Of a stretch of DNA of 64,000 nt, positions 11,384 through 20,753 are shown piece by piece. The position numbers were made by a program, and so were the translations under genes. Location: contig NZ_FNCJ01000002.1 in assembly GCF_900100735.1 (NCBI RefSeq), positions 124,001 to 188,000 of the forward strand, written 5' to 3'. Within the stretch, counting starts at the first letter, position 1; each line of letters begins with the position of its first letter. Below the pieces are notes generated by a model. It was not told the origin of the DNA, made no database searches, and saw only the letters and a list, made by a program, of their open reading frames with translations. Origin of the DNA: Paraburkholderia phenazinium. Its GTDB lineage: Bacteria > Pseudomonadota > Gammaproteobacteria > Burkholderiales > Burkholderiaceae.

Positions 11384-12783
11384 GAGCGCAGCGCTCCCGT
11401 TTCGCTATGTTCCGCGACCCGTTTGGCGAGGGCTGCGGAAGCGAGGCGCACGCGCAGGCTGTCGGCACGGCTCGTCAGGATGATCGGGATGCGCGCGCCG
11501 AGCACGAGGCCCGCGGCGTCCGCACCGGCGAAGTACATCAACTGCTTGGCGAGCATGTTGCCGGCTTCCAGATCGGGCACCAGCAGGATGTCCGCCTGAC
11601 CCGCGACCGGCGAAGCGATACCTTTGACTTGCGCTGCAGCGAGGCTGATCGCATTGTCGAAGGCGAGCGGCCCGTCCACCAGCGCGCCGGTGATCTGTCC
11701 GCGTGTAGCCATCACGGTGAGCGCGGCGGCGTCGAGCGTGGTCGGCATCTTCGGGTTGACGGTTTCCTCTGCGGCCAGCACGGCGACCCTTGGCCGCTCG
11801 ACACCGAGGATATGCAGCAGGTCGATTGCGTTCTGGCAGATGTCGCGCTTTTGCTCCAGCGTTGGCGCAATGTTGACGGCGGCGTCCGTGACGATCAGCG
11901 GCTTCGCATAGGCTGGTACGTCCATCACATAGGCATGGCTGATCCTTCGCGCGGTGCGCAGATTCGACGATGCAGCGACGACGGCGGAGAGCAGTTCGTC
12001 GCTATGCAGACTGCCTTTCATCAAGGCACCGACCTTGCCGGCCGCGCCCAGCTCGACCGCGCGTGCGGCAGCGGCATGACTGTGCTCGACCGCTTCGATC
12101 GCGATGCCTGCGAGGCTCACGAGCGCTTCCTCGGCGGCCGCGCGAATCTTGGCTTCGGGACCGATCAGCACGGGATCGAGCAAACCTTCGTCGCGCGCTT
12201 CGATGGCCGCCTTGATCGCATCCACCGAACACGGGTGCACGATGGCGGTGCGCAGCGGCGCACGTGAGCGAGCCTCGCGGATGATCGCGTCGTAGCGGTC
12301 ATGATGCCGCACCGACACGTCCGGGCGGTCGATCTGCGGCCAGGCGATCGACGCATTCGGCGCGACCACGGTGGCGATGCCGAGCAGCACCGCCTGACCT
12401 TTCTGGTTGGTGCAAACCGTATCGAGCAGCACGATGCGCTTTTCCGCGCGCTTTTCCTTCACGGTGACGGTCGCGGTAATCACATCGCCCGGCACGACCG
12501 GGTGGCGGAACTGCAGGTCCTGATCGAGGTAGATCGTGCCGGGGCCCGGCAGTCTCGTGCCGAGCAGGGCCGAAATCAGACCGGCGGTCCACATGCCTTG
12601 CACGACGACGTGGCCGAACAGATCGCCGGCGGCGAACCTGGCGTCGGTATGAGCCGGATTGACGTCGCCGGACATGGCGGCGAACAGGTCGATGTCGTTC
12701 TGCCCAGCGGTTCTGACAAGCGAGGCGGACTCGCCGACCTCGAGCTGATCGAAAGTTCGATTGCGCAACAGATTGTCGTTCAT
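11380..12783 (-). CDS. Bifunctional MaoC-like enoyl-CoA hydratase / phosphate acyltransferase
   Basis: A fusion of 467 residues. Residues about 5-130 form a MaoC/(R)-hydratase hot-dog domain with the hydratase motif FAAMSGDVNPAHTD (Asp and His catalytic pair) and GHVVVQGMW. Residues about 155-465 form a phosphate acetyl/butyryltransferase domain with AIVHPCSVDAI, GALMKGSLHSDELLSAV and the LVPDLEAGNMLAKQLMYFAG block. Such fusions are usually annotated as enoyl-CoA hydratase/phosphate acetyltransferase. The start at 12783 follows the phaC stop by 10 bp, with GAAGGGAC upstream. It could link (R)-3-hydroxyacyl-CoA made from PHB with acyl-phosphate for the adjacent kinase. Confidence 0.9.
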   Translation of the reverse strand: MNDNLLRNRTFDQLEVGESASLVRTAGQNDIDLFAAMSGDVNPAHTDARFAAGDLFGHVVVQGMWTAGLISALLGTRLPGPGTIYLDQDLQFRHPVVPGDVITATVTVKEKRAEKRIVLLDTVCTNQKGQAVLLGIATVVAPNASIAWPQIDRPDVSVRHHDRYDAIIREARSRAPLRTAIVHPCSVDAIKAAIEARDEGLLDPVLIGPEAKIRAAAEEALVSLAGIAIEAVEHSHAAAARAVELGAAGKVGALMKGSLHSDELLSAVVAASSNLRTARRISHAYVMDVPAYAKPLIVTDAAVNIAPTLEQKRDICQNAIDLLHILGVERPRVAVLAAEETVNPKMPTTLDAAALTVMATRGQITGALVDGPLAFDNAISLAAAQVKGIASPVAGQADILLVPDLEAGNMLAKQLMYFAGADAAGLVLGARIPIILTSRADSLRVRLASAALAKRVAEHSETGALRS

Positions 12784-12793
12784 CAGTGTCCCT

Positions 12794-14590
12794 TCAGTGC
12801 TGGAAAACGTAGCTGCCGGGCGCATCGGCGAGCGGCTCGTGCTGCGAGTCAGCCGTAGCTGTGGCCTTGGGCGGTGCGATGCGCTTCGCGCTGGAATGAT
12901 CCTTGAGCCAGTCGCTCCACACGGGCCACCATGAGCCTTCTTGCTGTGAGGCAGAAGCGAACCACTCGTCGGGACTCACGCGCAGATCGTTCGCAGCGGT
13001 ACGCTCGATACGGTAATGCCGGTGTGCGTGCCCCGGCTCGCTGACGATGCCGGCGTTATGACCGCCGCTTGTCAGGACGAAGGTGACCTCCGTGTCGGAC
13101 AGGTTGTGAATCTTGTAGACCGAGTGCCACGGCGCAATATGATCGCGCTCCGTACCCACCACGAAAAGCGGCGCGCGAATGTTGCGGATCGAGACCGGAC
13201 GCCCGCCGACCTGATAGCGGCCGCAGGCCAGATCGTTATCGAGGAAGAGCTGCCGCAGATACTCCGAATGCATGCGGTAGGGCATGCGGGTGGCGTCGGC
13301 GTTCCAGGCCATCAGGTCGATCGCCGGTGCGCGTTCGCCCAGCAAATAATCGTGGACGACGCGCGACCAGATAAGGTCGTTGGACTGCAGCAACTGGAAC
13401 GCGCCAGCCATCTGATTGGCAGCCAGATAGCCCTGCGACCACATCATGCTTTCGAGGAAATAGACCTCGCTGTCGTCGATGAAGAGCTGCAGTTCGCCGG
13501 GTTCGGTGAAGTCGGTCTGCGCCGCAAACAGCGTGACCGATGCCAGCCGCTCGTCGCCCGAACCCGCCATCGCCGCGGCGGCAATCGACAGCAAGGTGCC
13601 GCCGAGGCAATAGCCGGTCGCATGAATCTTGTGCTCGGGCACGATGCTCGAGATGACGTCGAGCGCGGCCATCACGCCCAGTTGCCGGTAGTCCTCAAGG
13701 CTCAGATCGCGGTCGTCGGCGTCCACGTTGCGCCACGAGATGCAGAACACGGTGTGTCCCTGTTCGACCAGATAGCGGATCAATGAGTTCTGCGGCGAGA
13801 GATCCAGGATGTAGTACTTCATGATCCACGCCGGCACGATCAGCACGGGCTCGGCGAGCACTTCGCTGGTGGCGGGGCTGTACTGGATCAGTTCGATCAG
13901 ATGGTTGCGAAACACCACCTTGCCGGGGGTGACGGCGAGATTGACCCCCACCTTGTATTGATCGAGACCGGCCGGCGGCTGACCGCCCGCTTGCAGGCTG
14001 GTGTCGATAAGCGCGTTGCGCATGCCTTCGAGAAGGCTCATGCCGAAGGTCGAAGCGGCGCGCTGCGAGACCTCGGGGTTGCTAAGCGGGAAATTGGTTG
14101 GCGCGAACATATCGAGCAACTGACGCGCACCGAACGACACCACGTTCTCGTGATGGCGCGTTGTACCGGGCACGTCACGCGTGGCGGCATTCCACCACTG
14201 CTCGGTGAGCAGGAAGCTTTGTTGCCAGAAGCGATACGGTTCGGTTTGCCATAGATCGCCAACGAACCGGCTATCGCTGGTTGACGGATCGGCGAGCGGT
14301 GGTGCGTACTGGCCGAGTGCGGTGCGGACCACGTATTCGCCTATGCGTCGTGCGTTCTGCATGCCGAGCGAGGCGAGTTCGAGTTGCTTGCCGGGTGCGG
14401 CGGCGAGATGAATCAGCCAGTCGGACAGCGCCGCGCGCAGCGCGGCGGGCGACAAGCCCCCGGTCAGGCGCGCGATCATGGCTTCTTTCGCGTGATCCAG
14501 CGCGCGAAAGGGGGTGGATGCAGCGGATACGTCAGGCGTGTTCTGAAGCGTGCGAGCGTCGACCGTGACCAGCTTGGAGCGGGTATCCAT
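12794..14590 (-). CDS. phaC: Class I polyhydroxyalkanoate synthase
   Basis: Polymerises (R)-3-hydroxyacyl-CoA into PHB/PHA granules. The 598 residues are typical for class I PhaC. The lipase-like box is GYCLGG with the nucleophile Cys328; the catalytic Asp lies in GTERDHIAPW and the His in SGGHNAGIV. The N-terminal PhaC_N domain covers roughly residues 105-275 (WQTEPYRFWQQSFLL, FRNHLIELIQYSPAT). It is the first gene of the 13-gene operon and sits directly behind an Fnr-type promoter. The SD GAGGAA lies about 7 nt before the ATG. Confidence 0.95.
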   Translation of the reverse strand: MDTRSKLVTVDARTLQNTPDVSAASTPFRALDHAKEAMIARLTGGLSPAALRAALSDWLIHLAAAPGKQLELASLGMQNARRIGEYVVRTALGQYAPPLADPSTSDSRFVGDLWQTEPYRFWQQSFLLTEQWWNAATRDVPGTTRHHENVVSFGARQLLDMFAPTNFPLSNPEVSQRAASTFGMSLLEGMRNALIDTSLQAGGQPPAGLDQYKVGVNLAVTPGKVVFRNHLIELIQYSPATSEVLAEPVLIVPAWIMKYYILDLSPQNSLIRYLVEQGHTVFCISWRNVDADDRDLSLEDYRQLGVMAALDVISSIVPEHKIHATGYCLGGTLLSIAAAAMAGSGDERLASVTLFAAQTDFTEPGELQLFIDDSEVYFLESMMWSQGYLAANQMAGAFQLLQSNDLIWSRVVHDYLLGERAPAIDLMAWNADATRMPYRMHSEYLRQLFLDNDLACGRYQVGGRPVSIRNIRAPLFVVGTERDHIAPWHSVYKIHNLSDTEVTFVLTSGGHNAGIVSEPGHAHRHYRIERTAANDLRVSPDEWFASASQQEGSWWPVWSDWLKDHSSAKRIAPPKATATADSQHEPLADAPGSYVFQH

Positions 14591-14632
14591 TTTGCGTTCC
14601 TCAGTGTTTTCTGCGGTTACTACGCAGTGAGG

Positions 14633-14673
14633 ACTCTAGTCTCCAGACGGCCGGCGCCCTTGATCTGGGTCAA
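14633..14673 (-). promoter_or_regulatory. Fnr/Anr-type box and class II promoter for the phaC-atpG operon
   Basis: TTGAT-CTGG-GTCAA on the plus strand (14660-14673), read TTGAC-CCAG-ATCAA toward phaC, matches 9 of 10 positions of the Fnr/Anr consensus. A -10-like TAGAGT (14633-14638, 4 of 6) begins 28.5 bp from the box centre, so the box lies near -41.5. The inferred start site is about 35 nt upstream of the phaC ATG. The box geometry is the same as that in front of the hpf-like gene. Confidence 0.75.
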
Positions 14674-14707
14674 CGGAGTGAGGTAGCTCGATTCAGGTGA
14701 GGCGGCT

Positions 14708-15787
14708 TTATGCGCGCTGCTGGTGTTTGGGTAACAGCGCGCCGATCATGAATCCTCGCGGCGTGCGCTTCATGACGATATGGCCCCGGTGCTTGGCCGC
14801 GGTGAAATTCACAAATGCGAGCCCCAGCCCGAAGCCGCTCTCGTCATCGACCACGCCCGACGGCAGCCGGACGAAGCGTTCCGCAACCCGGTCGGACTCT
14901 TTGGCCGGAATGCCCGGACCTTCGTCTTCCACGCCGATCAGGATGCCCTCCGGCGTATCCGCGAGACTGCAGCGCACGGTCGCGGCCTCGGGGCCGTATT
15001 TCAGGGCATTGTCGAGCAGGTTGGTGACGAGACGGCTCAGCAGCAGCCTGTCGGCGAAATAGGTGAGCGTCGTGTCCGGCGCTTCAATGCGGATCTGACA
15101 GCCCTTGGCGACCGCCTTCTCCCAGAGCTGGTCGACCGCATCGACCACCATCTCGTTGAGGTCGACCATTTCGAACTGGCGCCATTCCGATTGGGCGCGT
15201 GCCAGATGCAGAAAACCGTCCGCCAACTCCAGTGTGTGGGTGGCATGCGTGGCGATACGTTCGAGAAGAGGCGGCAGCGTCCCGTGTTCCGTGCGATACA
15301 ACGCCAGCAGCGCCAGGATGGAGGTCTGCGGCGAACGCATGTCATGAGAGAGGAAGTCCATGGCATCGTCGCGCTGGCGCAAACTAATGTAGGAGGCCGA
15401 ATGGTAGCGGATGCGGGCAATCAGTTCGATGGCATCCGGCAGCTTGACCAGATAGTCGTTGGCTCCGGCAACGAAGGCGTCGCTCTTGACGGTAGGCTGC
15501 TCGCGCGACGAAAGCACCACGACCGGCACATTGGCAACGGCAGGCGTTGCGCGATAGCTGCGCACCAGATCCAGTCCATCGGTCCCAGGCATGATCAGGT
15601 CCTGCAGAATCACGGTCGGCTTCACCCGGCACGCCATGGAGAGCGCCTCACGCCAGTCCGTGCAGACATGCAGATGAATTCCGCTTTCGCTTTCCAGGGC
15701 GCGTCTGATCACTTCCCCGACAATCGGTTGATCATCGACCAGCAGTACGGTCGCCGCTGGGGCCATGGAAGTCGGAACTGTAGTCAT
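14708..15787 (-). CDS. Response-regulator/histidine-kinase hybrid (REC-HisKA-HATPase)
   Basis: A 359-residue protein with an unusual order: receiver domain first (about residues 15-130; acidic pair in LLVDDQPIVGE, phosphoacceptor Asp in VILQDLIMPGTDG, Lys in DYLVKLPD), then a dimerisation/phosphoacceptor helix with His in DFLSHDMRSPQTS, then the ATPase domain with N-box NLLDNALKYG, DEGPGIP and GFGLGLAFV. No membrane segment is seen, so it is cytosolic and probably a relay partner. The ATG at 15787 is chosen, but a TTG at 15802 is also possible; neither has a clear SD. It lies 117 bp upstream of phaC on the same strand. Confidence 0.85.
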   Translation of the reverse strand: MTTVPTSMAPAATVLLVDDQPIVGEVIRRALESESGIHLHVCTDWREALSMACRVKPTVILQDLIMPGTDGLDLVRSYRATPAVANVPVVVLSSREQPTVKSDAFVAGANDYLVKLPDAIELIARIRYHSASYISLRQRDDAMDFLSHDMRSPQTSILALLALYRTEHGTLPPLLERIATHATHTLELADGFLHLARAQSEWRQFEMVDLNEMVVDAVDQLWEKAVAKGCQIRIEAPDTTLTYFADRLLLSRLVTNLLDNALKYGPEAATVRCSLADTPEGILIGVEDEGPGIPAKESDRVAERFVRLPSGVVDDESGFGLGLAFVNFTAAKHRGHIVMKRTPRGFMIGALLPKHQQRA

Positions 15788-16359
15788 GGTGACGATAGAC
15801 AATCTGGTGTTGAGGCGAGATGCCCGGTCATATCGGCACGTTCAACGCATCCGTGCGCCGCGAATTCGGGGTATTGCCCAGGCGCGGCAGGAGCGGATCT
15901 GGCGTGGGAACCGACTTGTCGCGTCAATCTCCGCTAGCCCGAGGTGTGCGCGTGCCGTGACATGGAGAAGGTGCAGAACGTCCACTGACGCGTCAAAAAT
16001 CGCGTAACTGAAAAGGTCGATGCCGAGATCGCGCGATTGACAATTCGCGGCGGGCAAACAATTTTAAGATAGTCCGCTCCCGCTGGGAGATTGACCAATG
16101 TTAAGGATGGTTAATTGTTATTGCGTGAAATGTTAAATAATGTCGTCTATTGCGATCCGGCTGAGTAGCGGCAGTGCGCTTGCCTCTTCGTGTGCGGGCG
16201 GTTTGCATCAGGCGTCGGCGCTTATATTTTACTTTTGTGTCGCGCCTGACGCCTTAATCAGGTGTTCTATGTACTGCTTTTTGATAGAGATAATTTTTAT
16301 CTCTTGTTGCCGAACTTCGAGTGAGAAATCGGCAAGCAAATAGCCGACGTCTTTTAATC
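15788..16359. other. Intergenic region, AT-rich, no supported gene
   Basis: About 570 bp between the hybrid kinase (minus) and the 3' end of the MBL-fold gene (minus). The half from about 16040 to 16340 is clearly AT-richer than its surroundings (for example around GTTAATTGTTATTG at 16110). Short reading frames on both strands show no family features or SD sites. It presumably holds the kinase promoter; I could not identify a convincing -35/-10 pair. Confidence 0.5.
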
Positions 16360-17487
16360 CTACGAATTTCCTTCTCCGGCATCGCGGCACGAGAACCAGC
16401 GACGCGCCGCCCTGGGTTCGGCCACCACCTCGCTCACTGCGCGCCACCAGCGCTGGCCGCGGTGCGGCGCGGCCAGATCCAGCCGCTCGCCCATGCGCGG
16501 CGTCGAGAGCAGGATGCCGCGCGCAGCCGCGAGTCCCATGACGCGCTCGAACGGTTCCTGCCAGCGGTGCATCGCGAGATCGAAGGTGCCGTTGTGAACC
16601 GGCACCAGCCAGCGGCCGCGCAAATCCACATGGGCCTGCACCGTCTGGTCGGGCTGCATATGCACATAGGGCCATTGTGCGTCGTAGGCGCCCGTTTCCA
16701 GCAGTGTCACGTCGAACGGGCCAAGCCGCTCGCCGATGCTCTTGAAGCCGTCGAAGTAACCCGTGTCGCCGCTGAAGAACACCCGCAGGTCGCCATCGAC
16801 GATGACCCACGACGCCCACAACGTACTGTTGCCGTCGAACAGGCTGCGGCCGGAGAAATGCTGCCCCGGTGTGGCCGTGAACGAAAGACCGTCGATTTCG
16901 ACGCCTTGCCACCAGTCGAACTGTTGCACCTTCGCGGCGTCGATGCCCCATTCGATCAGCCGGTCGCCGACGCCCAGCGGCGTCAGAAACACGCCCGTGG
17001 TCGCGGCGAGCGTGAGCACCGTTTCGCGATCCAGATGGTCGTAGTGGTCGTGCGAAAGAATCACGCCATGCAGCGGCGGCAAGTCGGCGAGCGCGATCGG
17101 CGGGGCGTGAAAGCGTTTCGGGCCGAGGTTGCGGAACGGCGATGCGCGTTCCGCGAAAACCGGGTCGGTCAGCCAGAACTGGCCGCGCAGCTTCAGCAGC
17201 ATGGTGGAATGCCCAAGCCGGTACAGGCTGCGGTCGGGCGCCGCGTTGAGCTGTTCGCGCGTCAGCGCATCGACGGGCAGGGCGCTGGCCGGCACCGTGT
17301 CGTCCGGCTTGTTGAGCAGCATGTTCCACATGATGCCCAGGGTCTTGCCGATTCCTTCGGCGGGACGCGGCTTGACGTTGCGAAAGCGTTCGCCGTCGTG
17401 CTGCGCCGAGGCACGGAACGCCTCACGCCCGCGCCGCGCGGCGGTGAGGCCTAAAGTACGACGAATAGATGCGCTGAACGATGCCAT
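16360..17487 (-). CDS. MBL-fold metallohydrolase (NAPE-PLD/UlaG-like)
   Basis: A metallo-beta-lactamase-fold protein of 375 residues. The metal-binding signature is LSHDHYDHLD (H-x-H-x-D-H), with further ligands in PGQHFSGR, FFSGDTGYFDG and VHNGTFDLAMH. The arrangement follows N-acyl-phosphatidylethanolamine phospholipase D-like bacterial proteins that start with a short basic N-terminus and lie on the inner membrane face. The substrate is unknown. It is divergent from a TetR gene, with an 83-bp shared region holding palindromic sequences, so the TetR protein is its likely repressor. Confidence 0.85.
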   Translation of the reverse strand: MASFSASIRRTLGLTAARRGREAFRASAQHDGERFRNVKPRPAEGIGKTLGIMWNMLLNKPDDTVPASALPVDALTREQLNAAPDRSLYRLGHSTMLLKLRGQFWLTDPVFAERASPFRNLGPKRFHAPPIALADLPPLHGVILSHDHYDHLDRETVLTLAATTGVFLTPLGVGDRLIEWGIDAAKVQQFDWWQGVEIDGLSFTATPGQHFSGRSLFDGNSTLWASWVIVDGDLRVFFSGDTGYFDGFKSIGERLGPFDVTLLETGAYDAQWPYVHMQPDQTVQAHVDLRGRWLVPVHNGTFDLAMHRWQEPFERVMGLAAARGILLSTPRMGERLDLAAPHRGQRWWRAVSEVVAEPRAARRWFSCRDAGEGNS

Positions 17488-17510
17488 GTGAGACGTCCCG
17501 ATGCGAAAAG

Positions 17511-17550
17511 TAGACCGTTCAGTGTAGTTTATCCTGGAAAAAAGTAAACT
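17511..17550. promoter_or_regulatory. Candidate TetR operator region between the MBL and TetR genes
   Basis: TAGACCGTTCAGTGTA (17511-17526) is an imperfect palindrome of the type bound by TetR regulators. It is followed by AGTTTA (17526-17531) and its inverse complement TAAACT (17545-17550), separated by 13 nt. Both lie in the 83-bp gap between divergent genes, where a repressor could control both. No regulator binding is known. Confidence 0.45.
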
Positions 17551-17570
17551 GCCTGGTGTAAAATTTATTG

Positions 17571-18188
17571 ATGGACGCCTGCCCCCAATCCCTTCGCCTG
17601 ACCGATCGCAAACGCGCCGCCGTGATCGCCGCGGCCATTGAGGAATTCCTCGCCGCCGGCTTCGACGCCACCAGCATGGACCGCGTCGCTGCCCGCGCGG
17701 GTGTTTCCAAGCGCACGGTCTATAACCATTTCCCGAGCAAGGAAGCGTTGTTTGCCGCGATTCTGCGGCAGCTATGGGACTCGAGCGACACGGGCGAAGC
17801 GCCGGCTTACTCGGCCAGCAAGCCGTTGCGCGCGCAGTTGCTGCAGTTGCTGTCGAAGAAGCTGAGCCTGTTACACGACGAGGCGTTTCTCTCGCTCGCG
17901 CGCGTGGCTATCGCGGCCGGCATTCATTCGGCGGAACGCGCGCGCGACATGGTGGCGCGCATGGGCGAGCGCGAAGAGGATCTAACCGTGTGGATCCGCG
18001 CAGCCGCTGCCGACGGCCGTCTCAACACAACCGATCCGACCTTCGCTTCGCAGCAATTGCAGGGCCTCGTGAAAGCATTCGCGTTCTGGCCACAGGTGAC
18101 GATGGGGCAGCCGCCCCTGACGAAAGAGCAGCAGAAACAGGTGGCGGAATCGGCTGCGGATATGTTCCTGGCGCGCTACGCGTCGTAG
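17571..18188 (+). CDS. TetR/AcrR family transcriptional regulator
   Basis: A DNA-binding repressor of 205 residues. The N-terminal helix-turn-helix spans about residues 14-60 (AAIEEFLAAGFDATSMDRVAA, RAGVSKRTVYNHFPSKEALF), and the C-terminal part resembles the AefR-like/TetR_C_7 ligand domain (TVWIRAAAADGRLN). The ATG is taken; a TTG codon immediately upstream could also start it. It probably represses itself and the divergent MBL-fold hydrolase. The ligand is unknown. Confidence 0.9.
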   Translation: MDACPQSLRLTDRKRAAVIAAAIEEFLAAGFDATSMDRVAARAGVSKRTVYNHFPSKEALFAAILRQLWDSSDTGEAPAYSASKPLRAQLLQLLSKKLSLLHDEAFLSLARVAIAAGIHSAERARDMVARMGEREEDLTVWIRAAAADGRLNTTDPTFASQQLQGLVKAFAFWPQVTMGQPPLTKEQQKQVAESAADMFLARYAS

Positions 18189-18229
18189 GTGAGCGGCGCG
18201 CTCTTGTAGCCGACGGTAATGGCCGCCTT

Positions 18230-19927
18230 CTAGAACGTTTGCCAGTTGGCATCGGCGCTGGCGGTGCTGGTAGCGCTGGCTTGGCGCTCGGCAGGACGTG
18301 GCTCCACTTTAGCTGCGGGCAACGCCTTCGGTTTCGCCGCAGGCGCACGCACCGGCAGACGGGCTCGCGGCGTCACGCTGCGCGGTTCGCTGCGTGTGAC
18401 GGCCGGATTCGACGCCCCAGCCCGCGTCTCGTCGAGCCTGAAGATCGACACCGCCTGGCGCAAGCCTTGCGCCTGCTGCGCCATCGATTGCGCCGCGGCC
18501 GAGGCTTCTTCGACGAGGGCCGCATTCTGCTGGGTCATCTGGTCCATCTGGGTGACGGCCTGGTTGACCTGCTGGATGCCGGTATTCTGTTCCTGCGATG
18601 CCGCCGAAATTTCGCTCACGATATCGGTCACGCGCTTCACCGAATCGACGATCTCATTGATCGTGTTGCCGGCTTCCGCAACCAGTCGTGAACCGGCTTC
18701 GACCCGGCTCGCCGAATCGCCGATCAGCTCCTTGATTTCCTTGGCCGCAGTTGCGCTGCGTTGCGCGAGCGTGCGCACCTCGCCGGCCACCACGGCAAAA
18801 CCGCGGCCCTGTTCGCCGGCGCGCGCGGCTTCGACCGCCGCGTTGAGTGCGAGGATGTTGGTCTGAAACGCAATGCCCTCGATCACGCTGATGATCTCGG
18901 CCATTTTGGAGGAACTGTCGGTAATGCCGTGCATGGTTTCGACCACCCGTCCCACCACATCGCCGCCGCGCTGCGCGATGTGCGAGGCGCTGCCGGCCAG
19001 CGTGGCGGCCTGCTGGGCGTTATCGGTGTTGTGCCGCACGGTGGCGGTCAACTGTTCCATGCTTGCAGCGGTTTCCTGGAGTGAAGCCGCCTGTTCCTCG
19101 GTGCGGCTCGACAGATCGGTATTGCCTGCCGCGATTTGCCGGGTTGCGGTGCCGACCGACTCTGCCGTGCTCAGCACCTCGCGAAGCGCTGCGGCCACGC
19201 GTGCAATCAGGCTGTTGAACGCCTCCGCGGTGCGGCCGATTTCGTCACGCTGAAGTACCGGAGCACGCAAGGTGAAGTCGTGCGACTGGCTGATCTGCTC
19301 GATCGCGCCTTGCAGCGACGACACGCTGCGATTGAGCGCGCGGGCGAGGAAGAACACCATCACGCAGACTACCGCCATGCCGAGCAGCATGCACGCAACA
19401 ACCGTCATGAAGAGTTGCGTGACGACTGCGTGGGCCCGGTCGTTGGCGTCGGCCGCGAGCTGGTTCAGATCGCCCGCCATCCGCTCGAGATTTGCCTGAA
19501 AGGGTTGAAAATCGGTGTGGTACAGCGTGGTGGTCTGATCGTTCGCGCTTTTCGCGTCATGCGTGGCGAGCTCGAACAACTGATGCGACTTCTGGTCGTA
19601 TGCTTTCCATCCTTCGCTCACGGTACGGAATTTTTCGGCGCGCTCAGGCGTATCGAACATCGGGCGCAAGGTCTGCGACCAGGTGTCGATGTTGTGTTCC
19701 GCGTCGGAGAAAATCTTCGTCGTGTCGGACGAGGTCGGGTCGAGCTGAATGGTCGACAGCGCGCTTGCCTTGATTTCGGTGATGCCCTGCACCTGCTTTT
19801 CCAGCAGGTGCGAGCGGTCCTCCGCTTTCATGGCGATGTTCAACCCGAGTGTCGTGACGAGCAGGCCGGCTCCCATCGAAACAATCGTGATCAACGAAAA
19901 AACCTGCAGCTTGCGGCGAATTTCCAT
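18230..19927 (-). CDS. Methyl-accepting chemotaxis protein with CheR tether
   Basis: A membrane chemoreceptor of 565 residues: first transmembrane helix at about 10-35, a periplasmic helical sensor domain (about 36-180), a second transmembrane helix (about 180-205), HAMP, then the cytoplasmic signalling hairpin with the invariant tip [20 protein letters not shown]. The last five residues are NWQTF, close to the NWETF pentapeptide that docks CheR/CheB, after an Ala/Pro-rich linker of about 60 residues. The ATG at 19927 has AGGAGCG upstream. The ligand cannot be predicted. No chemotaxis genes are adjacent. Confidence 0.93.
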   Translation of the reverse strand: MEIRRKLQVFSLITIVSMGAGLLVTTLGLNIAMKAEDRSHLLEKQVQGITEIKASALSTIQLDPTSSDTTKIFSDAEHNIDTWSQTLRPMFDTPERAEKFRTVSEGWKAYDQKSHQLFELATHDAKSANDQTTTLYHTDFQPFQANLERMAGDLNQLAADANDRAHAVVTQLFMTVVACMLLGMAVVCVMVFFLARALNRSVSSLQGAIEQISQSHDFTLRAPVLQRDEIGRTAEAFNSLIARVAAALREVLSTAESVGTATRQIAAGNTDLSSRTEEQAASLQETAASMEQLTATVRHNTDNAQQAATLAGSASHIAQRGGDVVGRVVETMHGITDSSSKMAEIISVIEGIAFQTNILALNAAVEAARAGEQGRGFAVVAGEVRTLAQRSATAAKEIKELIGDSASRVEAGSRLVAEAGNTINEIVDSVKRVTDIVSEISAASQEQNTGIQQVNQAVTQMDQMTQQNAALVEEASAAAQSMAQQAQGLRQAVSIFRLDETRAGASNPAVTRSEPRSVTPRARLPVRAPAAKPKALPAAKVEPRPAERQASATSTASADANWQTF

Positions 19928-20099
19928 GATCGCTCCTGTAATCATCAGATGAATGCGTGGCGAGGCGTGATGTCGGCCGGCGCGATGCTATACGGATTGT
20001 CGGAATATCACGGTGTAACTTGAGTCAGTGGAAACCTATGTGGCGTTTCCACGTGTGAACTGTTATCCGGGCGCTGCTGCGCGATCTCGTTCGCATCTT

Positions 20100-20753
20100 T
20101 CAGAACCGATAGGTCACGCCGATCTGGGCGACGGGATAGAGCTTGTAGCGAGAGGCTTTGTTGTCCAGGTTCTGTTCTTCCTGGTCGATGTTGGTCTGCG
20201 TCGTGAAGAGCGTGTAGATCTGCGGCACGCTGTACGACACACGGGGCCGGCCATAGGCAACGCCGAGATCCAGCGTCAGACCAAAGCCCTTGCTGACGGG
20301 CTTGTGTCCATAGCCGACGCCGAGATACGGCATGACGTGCGGCAGCGTTGCCGTGGCGGACGGCGCAGCGCCGACAGCAGGCACGTAGTCGTTACCGATC
20401 TTATAGTTGCCGTCCGCGTTGGGGGCGGCGTTTGCTTGCAACTTGTCGCCGTTGATCAGCGCACCGGTCGTCACGCGAAAGCCGCTCGACGGGAACGGAA
20501 AGAGGTCCAGGTATAGGCCGCCTTGCAACAACGTGAGACGACCATCGTATTGATTGCCGTCGACGTTCACCGAGTGCGAGAAACCGAGGCCTTCGAGTTC
20601 GGCATGCACGCCAGCCCACGAGTTGAGCGGCATTGCGGCGCCGACGCCCGCGCCGAGCGTGCCACCCTGTACATACACTTCTTGCGACTGTGCGGCGCCT
20701 GCCGCGAGCATCGCGATTGCTGCGACGAGAGCCGCCTGTTTAACCTTTTTCAC
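20100..20753 (-). CDS. Outer-membrane beta-barrel protein, OmpW-like
   Basis: A secreted protein of 217 residues with a Sec signal peptide (MKKVKQAALVAAIAMLAAGAAQSQ, cleavage near AQS-QE) and alternating hydrophobic beta strands ending in GVTYRF. The terminal aromatic Phe is the BamA recognition signature of outer-membrane proteins. The start is a GTG with GGAGAAGG about 5 nt upstream. Pores or adhesion proteins of this size are common, but no specific family was recognised. It is a single gene between an MCP and a divergent hypothetical gene. Confidence 0.7.
   Translation of the reverse strand: MKKVKQAALVAAIAMLAAGAAQSQEVYVQGGTLGAGVGAAMPLNSWAGVHAELEGLGFSHSVNVDGNQYDGRLTLLQGGLYLDLFPFPSSGFRVTTGALINGDKLQANAAPNADGNYKIGNDYVPAVGAAPSATATLPHVMPYLGVGYGHKPVSKGFGLTLDLGVAYGRPRVSYSVPQIYTLFTTQTNIDQEEQNLDNKASRYKLYPVAQIGVTYRF

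Noticed and set aside
16140-16343. Short plus-strand frame in the AT-rich region with many Cys and hydrophobic residues
   Set aside because: No SD, no family features, and the frame overlaps AT-rich non-coding sequence; not supported as a gene.
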